A stretch of 40,573 nt of DNA from Bacteroidota bacterium (GCA_947447155.1 CANFIN010000014.1:1-40573), one strand, 5' to 3'. Positions 1 to 8,667 are shown, counted from the stretch's first letter. The notes: a model not told the origin generated them from the letters alone. Made by a program: numbers and translations.

Positions 1-930
1 ATTTTTTTCTTAGAATTTTCAGTTACGGCCTTTGCTTCATTACGCTTTCTTATTTCTAGTTCGTATAATTGAGAACGTAACATTTGCATTGCTCGCTCTT
101 TATTTCCTCCTTGCGTACGCTCTACCTGACAAATAACAACAATGCCCGTAGGATGATGCGTTAACTGAACTTTGGTTTCGACTTTATTTACATTCTGTCC
201 ACCAGCACCACCAGAGCGCGATGTTTGAATGGAAATGTCGGCATCTTTTATTTCAATGTTGATTTCATCATCAATCAAAGGATAAGCATACACCGATGCA
301 AACGAAGTATGTCTTTTTGCATTCGCATCAAACGGCGATATACGAACTAAACGATGAACGCCATTTTCACTTTTCAAATAACCATAAGCATAGGCTCCTT
401 CAATTTCATACGTTGCAGATTTAATTCCTGCACCATCACCATCGAGATAATCTATTTCGGTTACTTTAAATTTATGTCTTTCAGCCCACCTTAGGTACAT
501 ACGTAAAAGCATCGATGCCCAATCCTGACTTTCAGTTCCACCAGCACCTGAATTAATAGTTAAAACAGCACTTAATCGATCTTCTTCACCGCTAAGCATG
601 TTTTTAAATTCTAAATCTTCTACTAGTTTTAAAGTAAGGCTGTAAGAAGAATCCACTTCTTCTTCTGTTGCTTCACCTTCTTTGTGAAAATCAAAAAGCA
701 CGGTCAAATCATCCACCGCAGATTGAACTTCTTTAAAAGCGTTGGTCCAATCTTTTTTAAGGTTGATATTTTTTAAAATTTGTTCAGCCCGCTTAGAGTC
801 ATTCCAAAAATCGGGTGCATGTGTTAGCTGTTCTTCCTGAGCTATTTGTTGTAGTCGGTTATCGACGTCAAAGATGCCTCCTCAGAGCATCTGTTCTATC
901 AGAAAGTTCTTTTAATTGCTCTATAATCAT
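1..930 (-). CDS. prfB: Peptide chain release factor 2 (RF2), 3' end missing, with programmed +1 frameshift
   Basis: RF2 recognises UGA and UAA stop codons and triggers release of the finished peptide on the ribosome. Reading begins at ATG 930-928, runs about 20 codons to an in-frame TGA (868-870), then continues in the +1 frame from GAC (869-867) to the window edge. After the shift the protein carries the GAGGxES block and, near 195-225, [13 protein letters not shown], which holds the peptidyl-hydrolysis GGQ motif and the RF2-type context after it. The C-terminal tail lies outside the window. A -7 box (TAATTTTG) ends only 7 nt before the ATG. The in-frame stop is not damage: the site AGGAGG-3 nt-CTT-TGA-C matches the known prfB autoregulatory shift. 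Annotation pipelines that ignore frameshifts would split or shorten this gene. Confidence 0.95.
867..882 (-). promoter_or_regulatory. prfB: Programmed +1 ribosomal frameshift site of prfB
   Basis: On the minus strand the order is AGGAGG (882-877), three bases, CTT (873-871), TGA (870-868), C. This is the classic RF2 arrangement, with the internal Shine-Dalgarno at the same spacing as in E. coli. When RF2 is scarce, the ribosome pauses at UGA and slips from CUU into the +1 frame, restoring RF2 synthesis. The bases are seen directly; the mechanism is established for prfB in other bacteria. Confidence 0.93.
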
Positions 931-937
931 AATGGCA

Positions 938-945
938 CAAAATTA
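938..945 (-). promoter_or_regulatory. -7 promoter box of prfB
   Basis: TAATTTTG on the minus strand matches the Bacteroidota -7 consensus TAnnTTTG. Only 7 nt separate it from the prfB ATG, so the 5' leader should be a few nucleotides at most. No clear -33 TTG at the usual distance. Confidence 0.55.
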
Positions 946-997
946 ACCAATTAACAAGCACAAACATTATTCGATTGCTAAACTTTTGTATTATTTC

Positions 998-1029
998 AAA
1001 AAAAGAGGCCATCATTTCGGATGGCCTCT
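998..1029 (-). terminator. Intrinsic terminator of the OmpA/TSP3 gene
   Basis: A perfect 10-bp stem (AGAGGCCATC with GATGGCCTCT) around a 6-nt loop, followed on the minus strand by seven T residues (1004-998). It lies 9 nt after the stop codon of the OmpA-family gene. Confidence 0.9.
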
Positions 1030-1037
1030 GTAAATTT

Positions 1038-2393
1038 TTATCGATTTACTTTAAATTCTACTCTTCGGTTCTTCGCTTTGTTTTCTTCCGAATCATTTGC
1101 TACAAGTGGACGAGTATCACCAAAGCCCTGTGCTGTTAGACGCTTTTCATCAATTCCCTTAGTAGCTAAGTACTTCTTAATCGTATTCGCTCTGCGTTGC
1201 GATAAATCCATGTTCTTGGTTGCATCACCAGAATTATCTGTGTGCCCTGCAATTTCTAGCGTGTAATTTGGATTTTTCTTCATTAACTCAGCCACCTGAT
1301 TCAATGCATCGCTATAGTTATTTTGAATAACATCTTTACCTAATTCGAAATATACATTATCTGCTTTTTCCATAATCGCCACTTGGTCTTTTTCATAAGG
1401 GCAACCTTTATTCTCAACTGGTCCTGCTACATCTGGACATTGATCAATATTATCTGCTAAATTGTCTCCGTCTTTATCTGGACAACCTTTCATGCTGATA
1501 TCACCTTTTTCTGTCGGACAAGCATCATCTGCGTCAGTAATTCCATCTCCATCCTGATCAGGGCAACCTTTCATAGCAATTACTCCAAATACATCCGGAC
1601 ATTTATCATCAGCATCTGCAATACCGTCTTTGTCTTTATCAGGACAACCTTGTGTGGCAGCAGTACCTTTTACATCTGGACATTTATCTACATTATCTAA
1701 AATGCCATCTCCGTCGCGGTCTAACGGACAGCCATTAACGTCAACAGCAATTCCTTTCGGAGTTTTAGGACATTTGTCTTCTTTATCAGGTACTCCGTCT
1801 TTGTCGCTGTCCTTTAATAATCCAAAGTTTTTTGTAACACCAATGCTATGCATCAAATAAGAATCATTGTCGTTACGAACAGAAAAATCACGATTATCAT
1901 GATCAGAGTATAAGACGGTCTCTGATAGATACACATTCCATAATTCATTAATACGGTAACGAACACCTGCACCAAAAGGGAAACAAAAGTCTGTTCCTTC
2001 AACTACGTTTTTACCACTTAATTTTTGAAAACCAATTCCCCCATGAGCATAGGGCGATAATACATTCTTATCAGTATTTAACAGATACAGTCTAACTTCT
2101 GCATTCCATGCAATTTGATTTGCTTTAAATCCTTTGCCTAAGTTCTCTCTGTATCCAACAGAACCAAATGAAAGATTTGAAATAAAATCAGCATTAGGCG
2201 TAATGTAATGACTATAATTAAAGCCAATATGAGCATAACTAGCCTGGCCTTTTCCAAAGAATCCTTGTCCTAAGTCGCCATTGTATTGAGTTAATCCAAT
2301 AAACCCTCCAATTGCCTGAGGGCGTTTAGCTGTTTGTGAGAACCCTAAAATAGTAGTTAGTGTTAACACAAAAACGATCATTAATTTTTTCAT
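1038..2393 (-). CDS. OmpA-family outer membrane protein with thrombospondin type-3 repeats
   Basis: A 451-residue outer membrane protein expected to anchor the envelope to peptidoglycan. An N-terminal signal peptide (about residues 1-20, ending near GFSQ) is followed by a beta-barrel-like region of about 170 residues, five Asp-rich TSP3 calcium-binding repeats of the DxDxDGxxDxxDxCP type (about 200-335), and a C-terminal OmpA domain with the GHTDNSG and QRRANTIKKYL peptidoglycan-binding signatures. This is the common Bacteroidota layout. The start at 2393 is chosen because an upstream in-frame TTG (2420) lies inside the -7 promoter box TACCTTTG and cannot be translated from that promoter. It is transcribed as a single gene, ending in a strong terminator. 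The exact ligand is not readable from sequence. Confidence 0.93.
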   Translation of the reverse strand: MKKLMIVFVLTLTTILGFSQTAKRPQAIGGFIGLTQYNGDLGQGFFGKGQASYAHIGFNYSHYITPNADFISNLSFGSVGYRENLGKGFKANQIAWNAEVRLYLLNTDKNVLSPYAHGGIGFQKLSGKNVVEGTDFCFPFGAGVRYRINELWNVYLSETVLYSDHDNRDFSVRNDNDSYLMHSIGVTKNFGLLKDSDKDGVPDKEDKCPKTPKGIAVDVNGCPLDRDGDGILDNVDKCPDVKGTAATQGCPDKDKDGIADADDKCPDVFGVIAMKGCPDQDGDGITDADDACPTEKGDISMKGCPDKDGDNLADNIDQCPDVAGPVENKGCPYEKDQVAIMEKADNVYFELGKDVIQNNYSDALNQVAELMKKNPNYTLEIAGHTDNSGDATKNMDLSQRRANTIKKYLATKGIDEKRLTAQGFGDTRPLVANDSEENKAKNRRVEFKVNR

Positions 2394-2417
2394 CTTATTC
2401 TTATTAATTGCGGGGAA

Positions 2418-2425
2418 CAAAGGTA
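2418..2425 (-). promoter_or_regulatory. -7 promoter box of the OmpA/TSP3 gene
   Basis: TACCTTTG on the minus strand matches TAnnTTTG. A TTCG about 20 nt upstream resembles the -33 TTTG element. The box ends 24 nt before the ATG, a normal leader length. Confidence 0.55.
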
Positions 2426-2516
2426 AACTTGCTGAGCATATAATCCGAAATAATGTGAATATTCTTTGTCATTTAATCACCTGCGGGTATTATTTTTTAT
2501 TTGAGCTCATTTGTTA

Positions 2517-2524
2517 TAACTTTG
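2517..2524 (+). promoter_or_regulatory. -7 promoter box for the SAM riboswitch-metH transcript
   Basis: TAACTTTG matches TAnnTTTG and sits about 35 nt before the riboswitch aptamer, where a promoter is needed. The 2394-2516 stretch holds the divergent OmpA promoter and no other feature I can see. Confidence 0.5.
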
Positions 2525-2556
2525 CGGTACGTTCTTAGAATTAACTATTAAACAAA

Positions 2557-2662
2557 GCAATTATCCAGAAAGGTGGAGGGACTGAGCCCTATGATACCTT
2601 GGCAACCCTTGCAAAAGAAGGTGCCAATTCCTGATTCAATTAGTTTGAAAAAAGATAACTGC
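2557..2662 (+). ncRNA. SAM-I (S-box) riboswitch aptamer
   Basis: The conserved S-box core is visible in order: AGAAAGGTGGAGGGACTGAG, then CCCTATGATACC, GGCAACC, GGTGCCAATTCC, and a closing GATAACT. The P1 stem pairs TTATC (2561-2565) with GATAA (2654-2658) and may extend outwards to 2557/2662 across one mismatch. S-adenosylmethionine binding is known to stabilise P1 in this class. It lies directly before metH, whose product supplies the methionine for SAM synthesis, so feedback repression makes sense. Recognition is from the core motif; no covariance search was run. Confidence 0.93.
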
Positions 2663-2687
2663 CGAAAGATTTCAAAAAATACATGTA

Positions 2688-2724
2688 AATCTCTTCCGGC
2701 TATCCTGAAGAGATTTTTTATTTT
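2688..2724 (+). terminator. Riboswitch-controlled intrinsic terminator before metH
   Basis: AATCTCTTC (2688-2696) pairs with GAAGAGATT (2707-2715), followed by a T run (2714-2719). Its 5' half plus loop (2688-2700) is nearly complementary to GCCGAAAGATT at 2661-2671, giving a plausible antiterminator. This implies premature termination when SAM is plentiful. Confidence 0.85.
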
Positions 2725-2734
2725 ATAACCATTG

Positions 2735-5700
2735 ATGAAAATGAGTAAGAATATAGAAAGTGATTTAAAACAGCGTATCCTCGTTATTGACGGGGCTATG
2801 GGTACCATGATTCAGCGTTATAAACTGGAAGAGGCCGATTACCGTGGCGAAAGATTCGCAAATTGGGAAAGTGATGTTAAAGGCAATAATGAGTTGCTAA
2901 ATCTAACGCGTCCTGATATTATCAAAGCTATTCACCTAGAGTATTTGAATGCAGGCGCCGATATTATTGAAACTAATACTTTTTCTGCACAGGTGATATC
3001 CATGGCCGATTATAACATGGAAGCTCTTTCTTATGAGCTAAATGTGGAAGCTGCAAAATTAGCCCGTGCTGCAGTAACTGAATATTATACTACTAACGGG
3101 AACGATTATACGAAGTATGTTGCAGGTGCTATAGGTCCTACTAATCGTACAGCTTCTATTTCTCCAGATGTGAATGATCCAGGCTATAGAGCTGTAACAT
3201 TTGATATGCTAGTAAATGCCTATGCTGAACAAGTAAGAGGATTGATTGAAGGTGGTGTAGATTTGTTATTGATAGAAACAATTTTTGATACACTGAATGC
3301 GAAGGCTGCATTATATGCTATTCAAATTGTACAGGAAGAAAAAAATACACACCTTCCAGTAATGATTTCAGGTACTATTACTGATGCTAGTGGAAGAACT
3401 TTAAGCGGACAAACAGTGGAAGCTTTTTTATATTCTCTTTCTCATGTTAATCTATTAAGTATCGGATTAAACTGTGCATTAGGTGCGAAAGAAATGCGTC
3501 CGTATCTTGAAGAACTTTCGAATAAAGCTCCATTTTTTATATCAGCTTATCCTAATGCAGGTCTCCCAAATCAATTTGGTGGCTATGATGAAACGCCTCA
3601 TGCAATGGGACATCAGATTATCGATTTTCTTAATAGCGGATTCTTAAATATTGTTGGTGGATGTTGTGGTACAACCCCAGATCATATTGCTGAAATTGCA
3701 CGTATAGCCTCCACCGTTAAGCCTCGTGTGCGTCCTGAGCGCGATCATTTATTACACCTTAGCGGACTAGAAGCAGTGACGTTGCGTCCCGAAAGTAATT
3801 TCATGAATGTAGGTGAACGTACCAACGTAACCGGTAGTCGTAAGTTTGCTCGCTTAATTGCTGAAGAAAATTATGAAGAGGCTTTGTCTATCGCTCGCGA
3901 TCAGGTAGAGGGTGGAGCGCAAGTAATTGATGTGAATATGGATGAAGGGATGCTGGATTCTGAGAAAGCAATGGTGAAGTTTTTAAACCTAATTGCAGCA
4001 GAACCCGATATTTCAAAGCTTCCAATCATGATTGACTCTTCAAAATTTCATGTGATTGAAGCGGGATTGAAGTGCGTTCAAGGAAAGAGCATAGTAAACT
4101 CTATTTCTTTAAAAGAAGGAGAAGAAGCTTTTATAAATCAGGCAAAAACAGTTTTGCGTTATGGCGCAGCCGTTATTGTCATGGCTTTTGATGAAGTGGG
4201 TCAGGCAGATTCATTACAACGCAGAATAGAAATTTGTGAACGAGCGTATCGTATTTTAGTAGATAAAGTGAATTTCCCTCCGCAGGAAATCATCTTCGAT
4301 CCGAATATTTTTCCTGTTGCTACAGGAATGGAAGAGCATCGTCGTAATGCCCTCGATTTCTTTGAGTCTACTGCATGGATAAAAAAGAATTTGCCTTATG
4401 CAAAGGTGAGTGGTGGAGTAAGTAATGTTTCGTTTTCTTTTAGAGGAAATGATCATGTTCGTGAAGCTATTCATGCTGCATTCTTATTTCATGCTATCAA
4501 GAATGGTATGGATATGGGTATTGTAAATCCTGCTCAGTTGCAGGTGTATGATGATATCGATAAAGAATTATTAAAACGTGTAGAAGATGTATTGTTTGAT
4601 AGAACAGATGATGCAACGGAGAATTTAATCAACTATGCTGAGCAAATTAAAGGGGCTGGTAAAAAAGTAGAACGCGAAGTCCTTTGGCGAAATGAAAGTT
4701 TAGAGGAGCGGATTAAATATTCATTGGTGAAAGGTGTGGTTGATTTTATCGACACTGATATGGAGCAAGCACGTCTGAAATATGATAAAGCCTTGCATAT
4801 TATAGAAGGTCCTTTAATGGATGGAATGAATGTAGTTGGTGATCTGTTTGGAGAGGGTAAAATGTTTTTGCCGCAAGTAGTAAAAAGCGCGCGCGTAATG
4901 AAGAAAGCAGTTGCATTTTTGTTACCATATCTCGAAGCTGAAAAAACAAGCGCTAGTTCTAAAGCCGGGAAAATATTAATGGCAACCGTTAAAGGTGATG
5001 TGCATGATATCGGAAAAAATATTGTGGGAGTGGTAATGGCTTGTAATAATTATGATGTGGTGGATATTGGTGTGATGGTGCCTTGCGATAAAATATTAGC
5101 GGCAGCAATCGAACATGGGGTAGATGCAATTGGATTAAGTGGATTAATCACTCCTTCGCTCGATGAGATGGTTCATGTAGCAAAAGAGATGGAACGTACG
5201 GGAATGAAAATTCCATTAATGATTGGTGGCGCTACTACTTCAAGGGTGCATACTGCTGTAAAAATTGCGCCATATTACAGTGGACCAGTAGTACATGTGA
5301 ATGATGCTTCGCGAAGTGTTCCTGTTTTAGGTTCGTTATTATCTAATGAACATAAGGAACAATTTATGAAAGGAATTATAGAAGATTATGCACGTATTCG
5401 AACACAACATGAAAACGCGAATAATCAAAACAAGTTTATAGCATTAGAAGAGGCACAAAAGAATAAAGTAAAAATTGATTGGGCAGCGCAAACAGTTGTA
5501 TCTCCGAAGAGTTTAGGAGTGCAGGCTTTAGAAAATTATCCGTTGGATAAATTAGTTCCTTATATCGACTGGACTCCCTTCTTTCATAGCTGGGAGATGA
5601 GAGGTTCTTATCCAAAAATTTTAGAGGATAAAGAAAAAGGTGTTGAAGCGAAAAAGTTATTTGATGATGCGCAAGTAATGCTTGATAAAATTATCAATGA

Positions 5701-6403
5701 AAAATGGCTGCTGGCAAATGCGGTGATTGGATTATTTCCTGCAAATGCTATTGGAGATGATATTGAAGTATATACCGATGAAAACAGAACGCAATTACTA
5801 ACTAAGTTTCATACGTTACGTCAGCAGACATTAAAACCAGAAGGTCATCCGAATATTGCATTAAGCGATTATGTTGCTCCGAAAGCTTCTGGCGTGAATG
5901 ATTATGTAGGTGCATTTGCGCTTACTGCAGGACAAGGAATTGATAGTAAGGTTGAGGAGTTTGAAAAAAATCATGATGACTACAGCGCAATTATGCTGAA
6001 AGCATTGGCAGATCGATTAGCAGAGGCTTTTGCAGAACATTTACATGAGCGCGTGAGAAAAGAATATTGGGGCTATGCGAGTGAAGAACAGTTTTCTAAC
6101 CAGGAATTGATTCAAGAACACTATAAAGGTATCCGTCCAGCACCAGGTTATCCTGCTCAGCCTGATCACACAGAAAAAAATCAGTTGTTTGAATTATTAA
6201 AAGCAACGAATGCAACCGGTATTACATTAACTGAAAGTTTAGCGATGTTGCCAACGGCCAGTGTTTGTGGATTGTATATTGGAAATGAAAATGCGCAGTA
6301 CTTCGGATTAGGAAAAATTAATAAGGAGCAAGTGGAGGATTATGCCAAACGAAAAGGAATGGAGGTAGAAGTGGTTGCTAAATGGCTGGCTCCTGTTTTA
6401 TAG
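2735..6403 (+). CDS. metH: Cobalamin-dependent methionine synthase, full length
   Basis: Transfers a methyl group from 5-methyltetrahydrofolate through cobalamin to homocysteine, giving methionine in the cytoplasm. The 1222-residue protein has all four modules: homocysteine-binding barrel (about 5-325) with zinc-ligand cysteines near 247 and 310-311 ([11 protein letters not shown]), pterin-binding domain (about 350-620, [16 protein letters not shown]), cobalamin domain with [10 protein letters not shown] whose His at about 757 is the lower cobalt ligand, and the C-terminal SAM reactivation domain (about 910-1215, [15 protein letters not shown]). ATG 2735 is preferred over TTG 2732; ATG 2741 is also possible. 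Length matches the family and nothing is missing. Control is by the SAM-I riboswitch just upstream. No metF or other methionine gene is adjacent. Confidence 0.97.
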   Translation: MKMSKNIESDLKQRILVIDGAMGTMIQRYKLEEADYRGERFANWESDVKGNNELLNLTRPDIIKAIHLEYLNAGADIIETNTFSAQVISMADYNMEALSYELNVEAAKLARAAVTEYYTTNGNDYTKYVAGAIGPTNRTASISPDVNDPGYRAVTFDMLVNAYAEQVRGLIEGGVDLLLIETIFDTLNAKAALYAIQIVQEEKNTHLPVMISGTITDASGRTLSGQTVEAFLYSLSHVNLLSIGLNCALGAKEMRPYLEELSNKAPFFISAYPNAGLPNQFGGYDETPHAMGHQIIDFLNSGFLNIVGGCCGTTPDHIAEIARIASTVKPRVRPERDHLLHLSGLEAVTLRPESNFMNVGERTNVTGSRKFARLIAEENYEEALSIARDQVEGGAQVIDVNMDEGMLDSEKAMVKFLNLIAAEPDISKLPIMIDSSKFHVIEAGLKCVQGKSIVNSISLKEGEEAFINQAKTVLRYGAAVIVMAFDEVGQADSLQRRIEICERAYRILVDKVNFPPQEIIFDPNIFPVATGMEEHRRNALDFFESTAWIKKNLPYAKVSGGVSNVSFSFRGNDHVREAIHAAFLFHAIKNGMDMGIVNPAQLQVYDDIDKELLKRVEDVLFDRTDDATENLINYAEQIKGAGKKVEREVLWRNESLEERIKYSLVKGVVDFIDTDMEQARLKYDKALHIIEGPLMDGMNVVGDLFGEGKMFLPQVVKSARVMKKAVAFLLPYLEAEKTSASSKAGKILMATVKGDVHDIGKNIVGVVMACNNYDVVDIGVMVPCDKILAAAIEHGVDAIGLSGLITPSLDEMVHVAKEMERTGMKIPLMIGGATTSRVHTAVKIAPYYSGPVVHVNDASRSVPVLGSLLSNEHKEQFMKGIIEDYARIRTQHENANNQNKFIALEEAQKNKVKIDWAAQTVVSPKSLGVQALENYPLDKLVPYIDWTPFFHSWEMRGSYPKILEDKEKGVEAKKLFDDAQVMLDKIINEKWLLANAVIGLFPANAIGDDIEVYTDENRTQLLTKFHTLRQQTLKPEGHPNIALSDYVAPKASGVNDYVGAFALTAGQGIDSKVEEFEKNHDDYSAIMLKALADRLAEAFAEHLHERVRKEYWGYASEEQFSNQELIQEHYKGIRPAPGYPAQPDHTEKNQLFELLKATNATGITLTESLAMLPTASVCGLYIGNENAQYFGLGKINKEQVEDYAKRKGMEVEVVAKWLAPVL

Positions 6404-6423
6404 TTGAAAAATTGAATCAAAAT

Positions 6424-6453
6424 AAAAAAGGTTCGGAATTCCGAACCTTTTTT
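6424..6453. terminator. Bidirectional terminator between metH and the small lipoprotein gene
   Basis: A perfect palindrome: AAAAAAGGTTCGG, loop AATT, CCGAACCTTTTTT. The A run and T run let it stop transcription on both strands, serving metH (plus) and the convergent small lipoprotein gene (minus). Confidence 0.92.
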
Positions 6454-6474
6454 ATTTATTAGAACTGAATCTAA

Positions 6475-6669
6475 TTACATACCTGTTCCTGAAACAGCAG
6501 TTTCAGTTGAAGCTGTGTCAGTTGACTCAGCAGCTGGCATTTCAGCTGGCATTTCTTCAGTAGCAGTTACTTCTTCAGTAGCAGTAGCTTCTTCAGTTTT
6601 TGCTCCACCGCAAGATGATAATGCAACAACGAAAGTTGCAACAGCAAAGAATGTGAATAATTTTTTCAT
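6475..6669 (-). CDS. Small Glu/Thr/Ala-rich lipoprotein, unknown function
   Basis: A 64-residue product with a lipoprotein signal peptide: MKK start, hydrophobic core, lipobox LSSC with the lipidated Cys at residue 20. The mature part is about 45 residues of acidic low complexity made from repeats of ATATEE, VTATEE and MPAEMPAA, encoded by imperfect 18-bp and 12-bp direct repeats. No fold is expected. Such tiny lipoproteins are common and usually unannotated in Bacteroidota. A near-consensus -7 box (TAAGTTTA, 6699-6692 minus) lies 22 nt before the start, and a strong shared terminator follows the stop, supporting a real, separately expressed gene. Confidence 0.75.
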   Translation of the reverse strand: MKKLFTFFAVATFVVALSSCGGAKTEEATATEEVTATEEMPAEMPAAESTDTASTETAVSGTGM

Positions 6670-6725
6670 TTTGTTTGTTTTTGATTTTGGTTAAACTTAC
6701 AGCTTAATACCCATATTAAATTTTT

Positions 6726-6850
6726 GTAACCCAATTTTTACTCAAATTTTTTAAATAAATCGTAAATTGCTGAAAACCAGCATAAAAAATTGGACATCGA
6801 GACGGGTTACTACAAAATAATTGCAGACATTTGCTTTTATAAAGGGTTAC
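6726..6850. repeat. Three copies of GGGTTAC upstream of the sigma factor gene
   Basis: The 7-mer GGGTTAC occurs at 6804-6810 and 6844-6850, and in reverse orientation (GTAACCC) at 6726-6732, all in the AT-rich 215-bp gap between the small lipoprotein and sigma factor genes. It could be an operator or alternative-sigma element. The last copy overlaps a near-consensus -7 box (TACCTTTT, 6848-6855). No function is proven. Confidence 0.3.
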
Positions 6851-6884
6851 CTTTTTAAATAAAACGAATTAAAGACAAACCAGC

Positions 6885-7472
6885 ATGAATCAAGTTCAGC
6901 CTGTTGCCGAAATTGAAATTTTGGAGCTGTTACAAGCCGGAGATGATAAAACTCTAAAAGTTATTTATCGTCAGAATTACCAAACTGTAGTAAGCTTTAT
7001 TATTAACAATGGCGGAACATTGCAGGAGGCGAAAGATACTTATCAGGAAACGCTAATAGTTTTCTGCGAGAAGCTTAAGCAGGATGGATTTGAATTAAAC
7101 TGTAGCATTAAAACGTTCTTATATTCAATTGGTCGCCGCCTTTGGCTGAAACAGCTAAAACGTAAATCTCGTTTTACAACCGAGGAGTTGAATGATAGTG
7201 AAGACTATCTTCCCTTCGAAGAAGATAAAACTGATGAACGCGAAGAGCAGTTCTACGCAATGAATCAGGCGCTCGAACAACTAGGCGAACCGTGTAGATC
7301 TATTCTCAAAGACTTTTATATTAATGGTCATAGTATGGAAGAAATCACACAAAAATTTGGATATACGAATGCAGATAATGCAAAAAACCAGAAGTATAAA
7401 TGTTTGAAAAGACTCAAGAAGAGTTTTTTCGAAGTCTTTAATAACGGATTAGTAACTAATGAAGAATTCTAG
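6885..7472 (+). CDS. ECF-type RNA polymerase sigma factor (sigma-70 family)
   Basis: A 195-residue sigma factor with only regions 2 and 4, as in extracytoplasmic-function sigmas. Region 2 covers about 23-95 (IYRQNYQTVVSF through the basic RRLWLKQLKRK). An acidic linker follows, then region 4 at about 128-185 (LEQLGEPCRSILKDFYINGHSMEEITQKFGY, a helix-turn-helix). It should direct RNA polymerase to a small set of stress or envelope promoters. The stop codon overlaps the next gene by 14 bp, so the two are translationally coupled. That partner carries an anti-sigma-like head, giving a sigma/anti-sigma pair. Its target promoters cannot be read from this window, though the GGGTTAC repeats upstream could reflect autoregulation. 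Confidence 0.9.
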   Translation: MNQVQPVAEIEILELLQAGDDKTLKVIYRQNYQTVVSFIINNGGTLQEAKDTYQETLIVFCEKLKQDGFELNCSIKTFLYSIGRRLWLKQLKRKSRFTTEELNDSEDYLPFEEDKTDEREEQFYAMNQALEQLGEPCRSILKDFYINGHSMEEITQKFGYTNADNAKNQKYKCLKRLKKSFFEVFNNGLVTNEEF

Positions 7473-8556
7473 AGAGATTGATGAGATTATTGAACGATAC
7501 TGCTTTGAGGAATTAACTCCTGAAGAGCTTCGTATTTTTGAGCAGTGGCTAGAGAGTGACCCTCAAATGGCGGCGTCTGTAAATGATTTTTTATCGCTAA
7601 AAAATGCTTTTGAAAATTATCGCGAACGACTTGCACTAAGAAAGAAGATTGAAAGTATCCACGAAGAAGTAGAGTTTGATTTATTTAATACTCCAACCCC
7701 TTTAAAAGTAGTAAAGTCTGGTAATTCAACAAAGTTCCTTTTTGGTAAAGAACGTTCATATTTATCTATCGCTGCAGCTGTTTCTATTTTTATTTTAAGC
7801 GCTGTTTCTCTTTCACTTTGGATGTTTGGTAATGGATCATCTAAAAACCAAAATGCCTACCGCGAATTGCGTCGTGAAGTGGAGAAGATTAAAAAGAATC
7901 AAAAAGAAATTATTAAAGGAATTAATGCTGGCGATTCAAAAGAAGATCGTAGCCAGTTTACAGGTACCGGGTTTGCCATTACAAAAGATGGTTATGTTTT
8001 AACAAGTTACCATGTAATACAGGATGCAAAAGAAATTTATATCAGCAATGAATCTGTTGGACAGTTACAAGCAGAAGTGGTGTATTCTGATAAATCTTTA
8101 GATCTTGCTATGTTAAAAGTAAAAGAGGATAGCTTCCCAGGTTTTAAAGAAATTCCTTTTGCATTTAAAAAATCAATTTCTGATCCAGGCGAAAAAGTAT
8201 TTACACTAGGTTTCCCTCGCGAAGATTTAGTTTTTGGGGATGGGTCTATCAGTTCTTATACAGGTTTTGAAGGCGATACAACAGCGTATCAAATCAGTAT
8301 TCCGGTAAACCCAGGTAATTCTGGCGGGCCACTATTTGATAATCAAGGAAACTTAATTGGAATTATCAGTGGAAAGAATGAATCTGCCGAAGGTGCTTCT
8401 TTCGCAGTAAAATCAAAATGGATAAATGATTATATCAATTCAAAGTCGAACGCTTCTATTTTCTTGCCAACAAATAAATTATTGGTAGGCGTCGATAGAG
8501 CAACTCAAATAAAACGTTTGAAAGATGTAGTCTTAATGGTTAGAGTATTTAACTAA
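7459..8556 (+). CDS. Membrane protein fusing an anti-sigma-like domain to a trypsin/HtrA-type serine protease
   Basis: A 365-residue protein. Residues 5-60 form a short helical acidic domain (IDEIIERYCFEELTPEEL, FEQWLESDP) resembling the N-terminal heads of Bacteroidota anti-sigma proteins, without a zinc HxxxCxxC motif. One membrane segment spans about 101-123. A charged, probably coiled-coil stretch follows at 132-155. A chymotrypsin-fold protease domain covers about 165-328 with a complete triad: His185 (SYHV), Asp215 (SLDLAML) and Ser288 (GNSGGPL). No PDZ domain follows; only about 37 residues remain. The predicted topology puts the head in the cytoplasm and the protease in the periplasm. 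It overlaps the sigma gene by 14 bp. By inference it holds the sigma factor and responds to envelope stress. It could instead be a simple membrane-anchored quality-control protease. Confidence 0.85.
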   Translation: MKNSREIDEIIERYCFEELTPEELRIFEQWLESDPQMAASVNDFLSLKNAFENYRERLALRKKIESIHEEVEFDLFNTPTPLKVVKSGNSTKFLFGKERSYLSIAAAVSIFILSAVSLSLWMFGNGSSKNQNAYRELRREVEKIKKNQKEIIKGINAGDSKEDRSQFTGTGFAITKDGYVLTSYHVIQDAKEIYISNESVGQLQAEVVYSDKSLDLAMLKVKEDSFPGFKEIPFAFKKSISDPGEKVFTLGFPREDLVFGDGSISSYTGFEGDTTAYQISIPVNPGNSGGPLFDNQGNLIGIISGKNESAEGASFAVKSKWINDYINSKSNASIFLPTNKLLVGVDRATQIKRLKDVVLMVRVFN

Positions 8557-8577
8557 TTTGAAAAAAATATACTTATC

Positions 8578-8603
8578 AGCGGACTTAAAAAGTCCGCTTT
8601 TTT
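8578..8603 (+). terminator. Intrinsic terminator after the sigma/protease operon
   Basis: AGCGGACTT (8578-8586), 3-nt loop, AAGTCCGCT (8590-8598), followed by a T run to 8603. It closes the two-gene sigma operon and separates it from the TolC-type gene. Confidence 0.92.
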
Positions 8604-8641
8604 ATTGCTCTTTTTTTCGCCATATGTATCAAACCCTTTCT

Positions 8642-8649
8642 TAACTTTG
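8642..8649 (+). promoter_or_regulatory. -7 promoter box of the TolC-type gene
   Basis: TAACTTTG matches TAnnTTTG and ends 18 nt before ATG 8668. A TTCG about 22 nt upstream is a poor -33 candidate. It lies just after a terminator, as expected of a new operon start. Confidence 0.55.
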
Positions 8650-8667
8650 CGAGCAAATTATTCTGTT

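Noticed and set aside
868-870. In-frame TGA near the prfB start, as if the gene were broken
   Set aside because: It is in the exact context of the known RF2 programmed frameshift, and the +1 frame continues as full RF2.
8605-8667. Extra 21 N-terminal residues for the TolC-type protein
   Set aside because: The extension begins upstream of the -7 promoter box, and a normal signal peptide starts at 8668.
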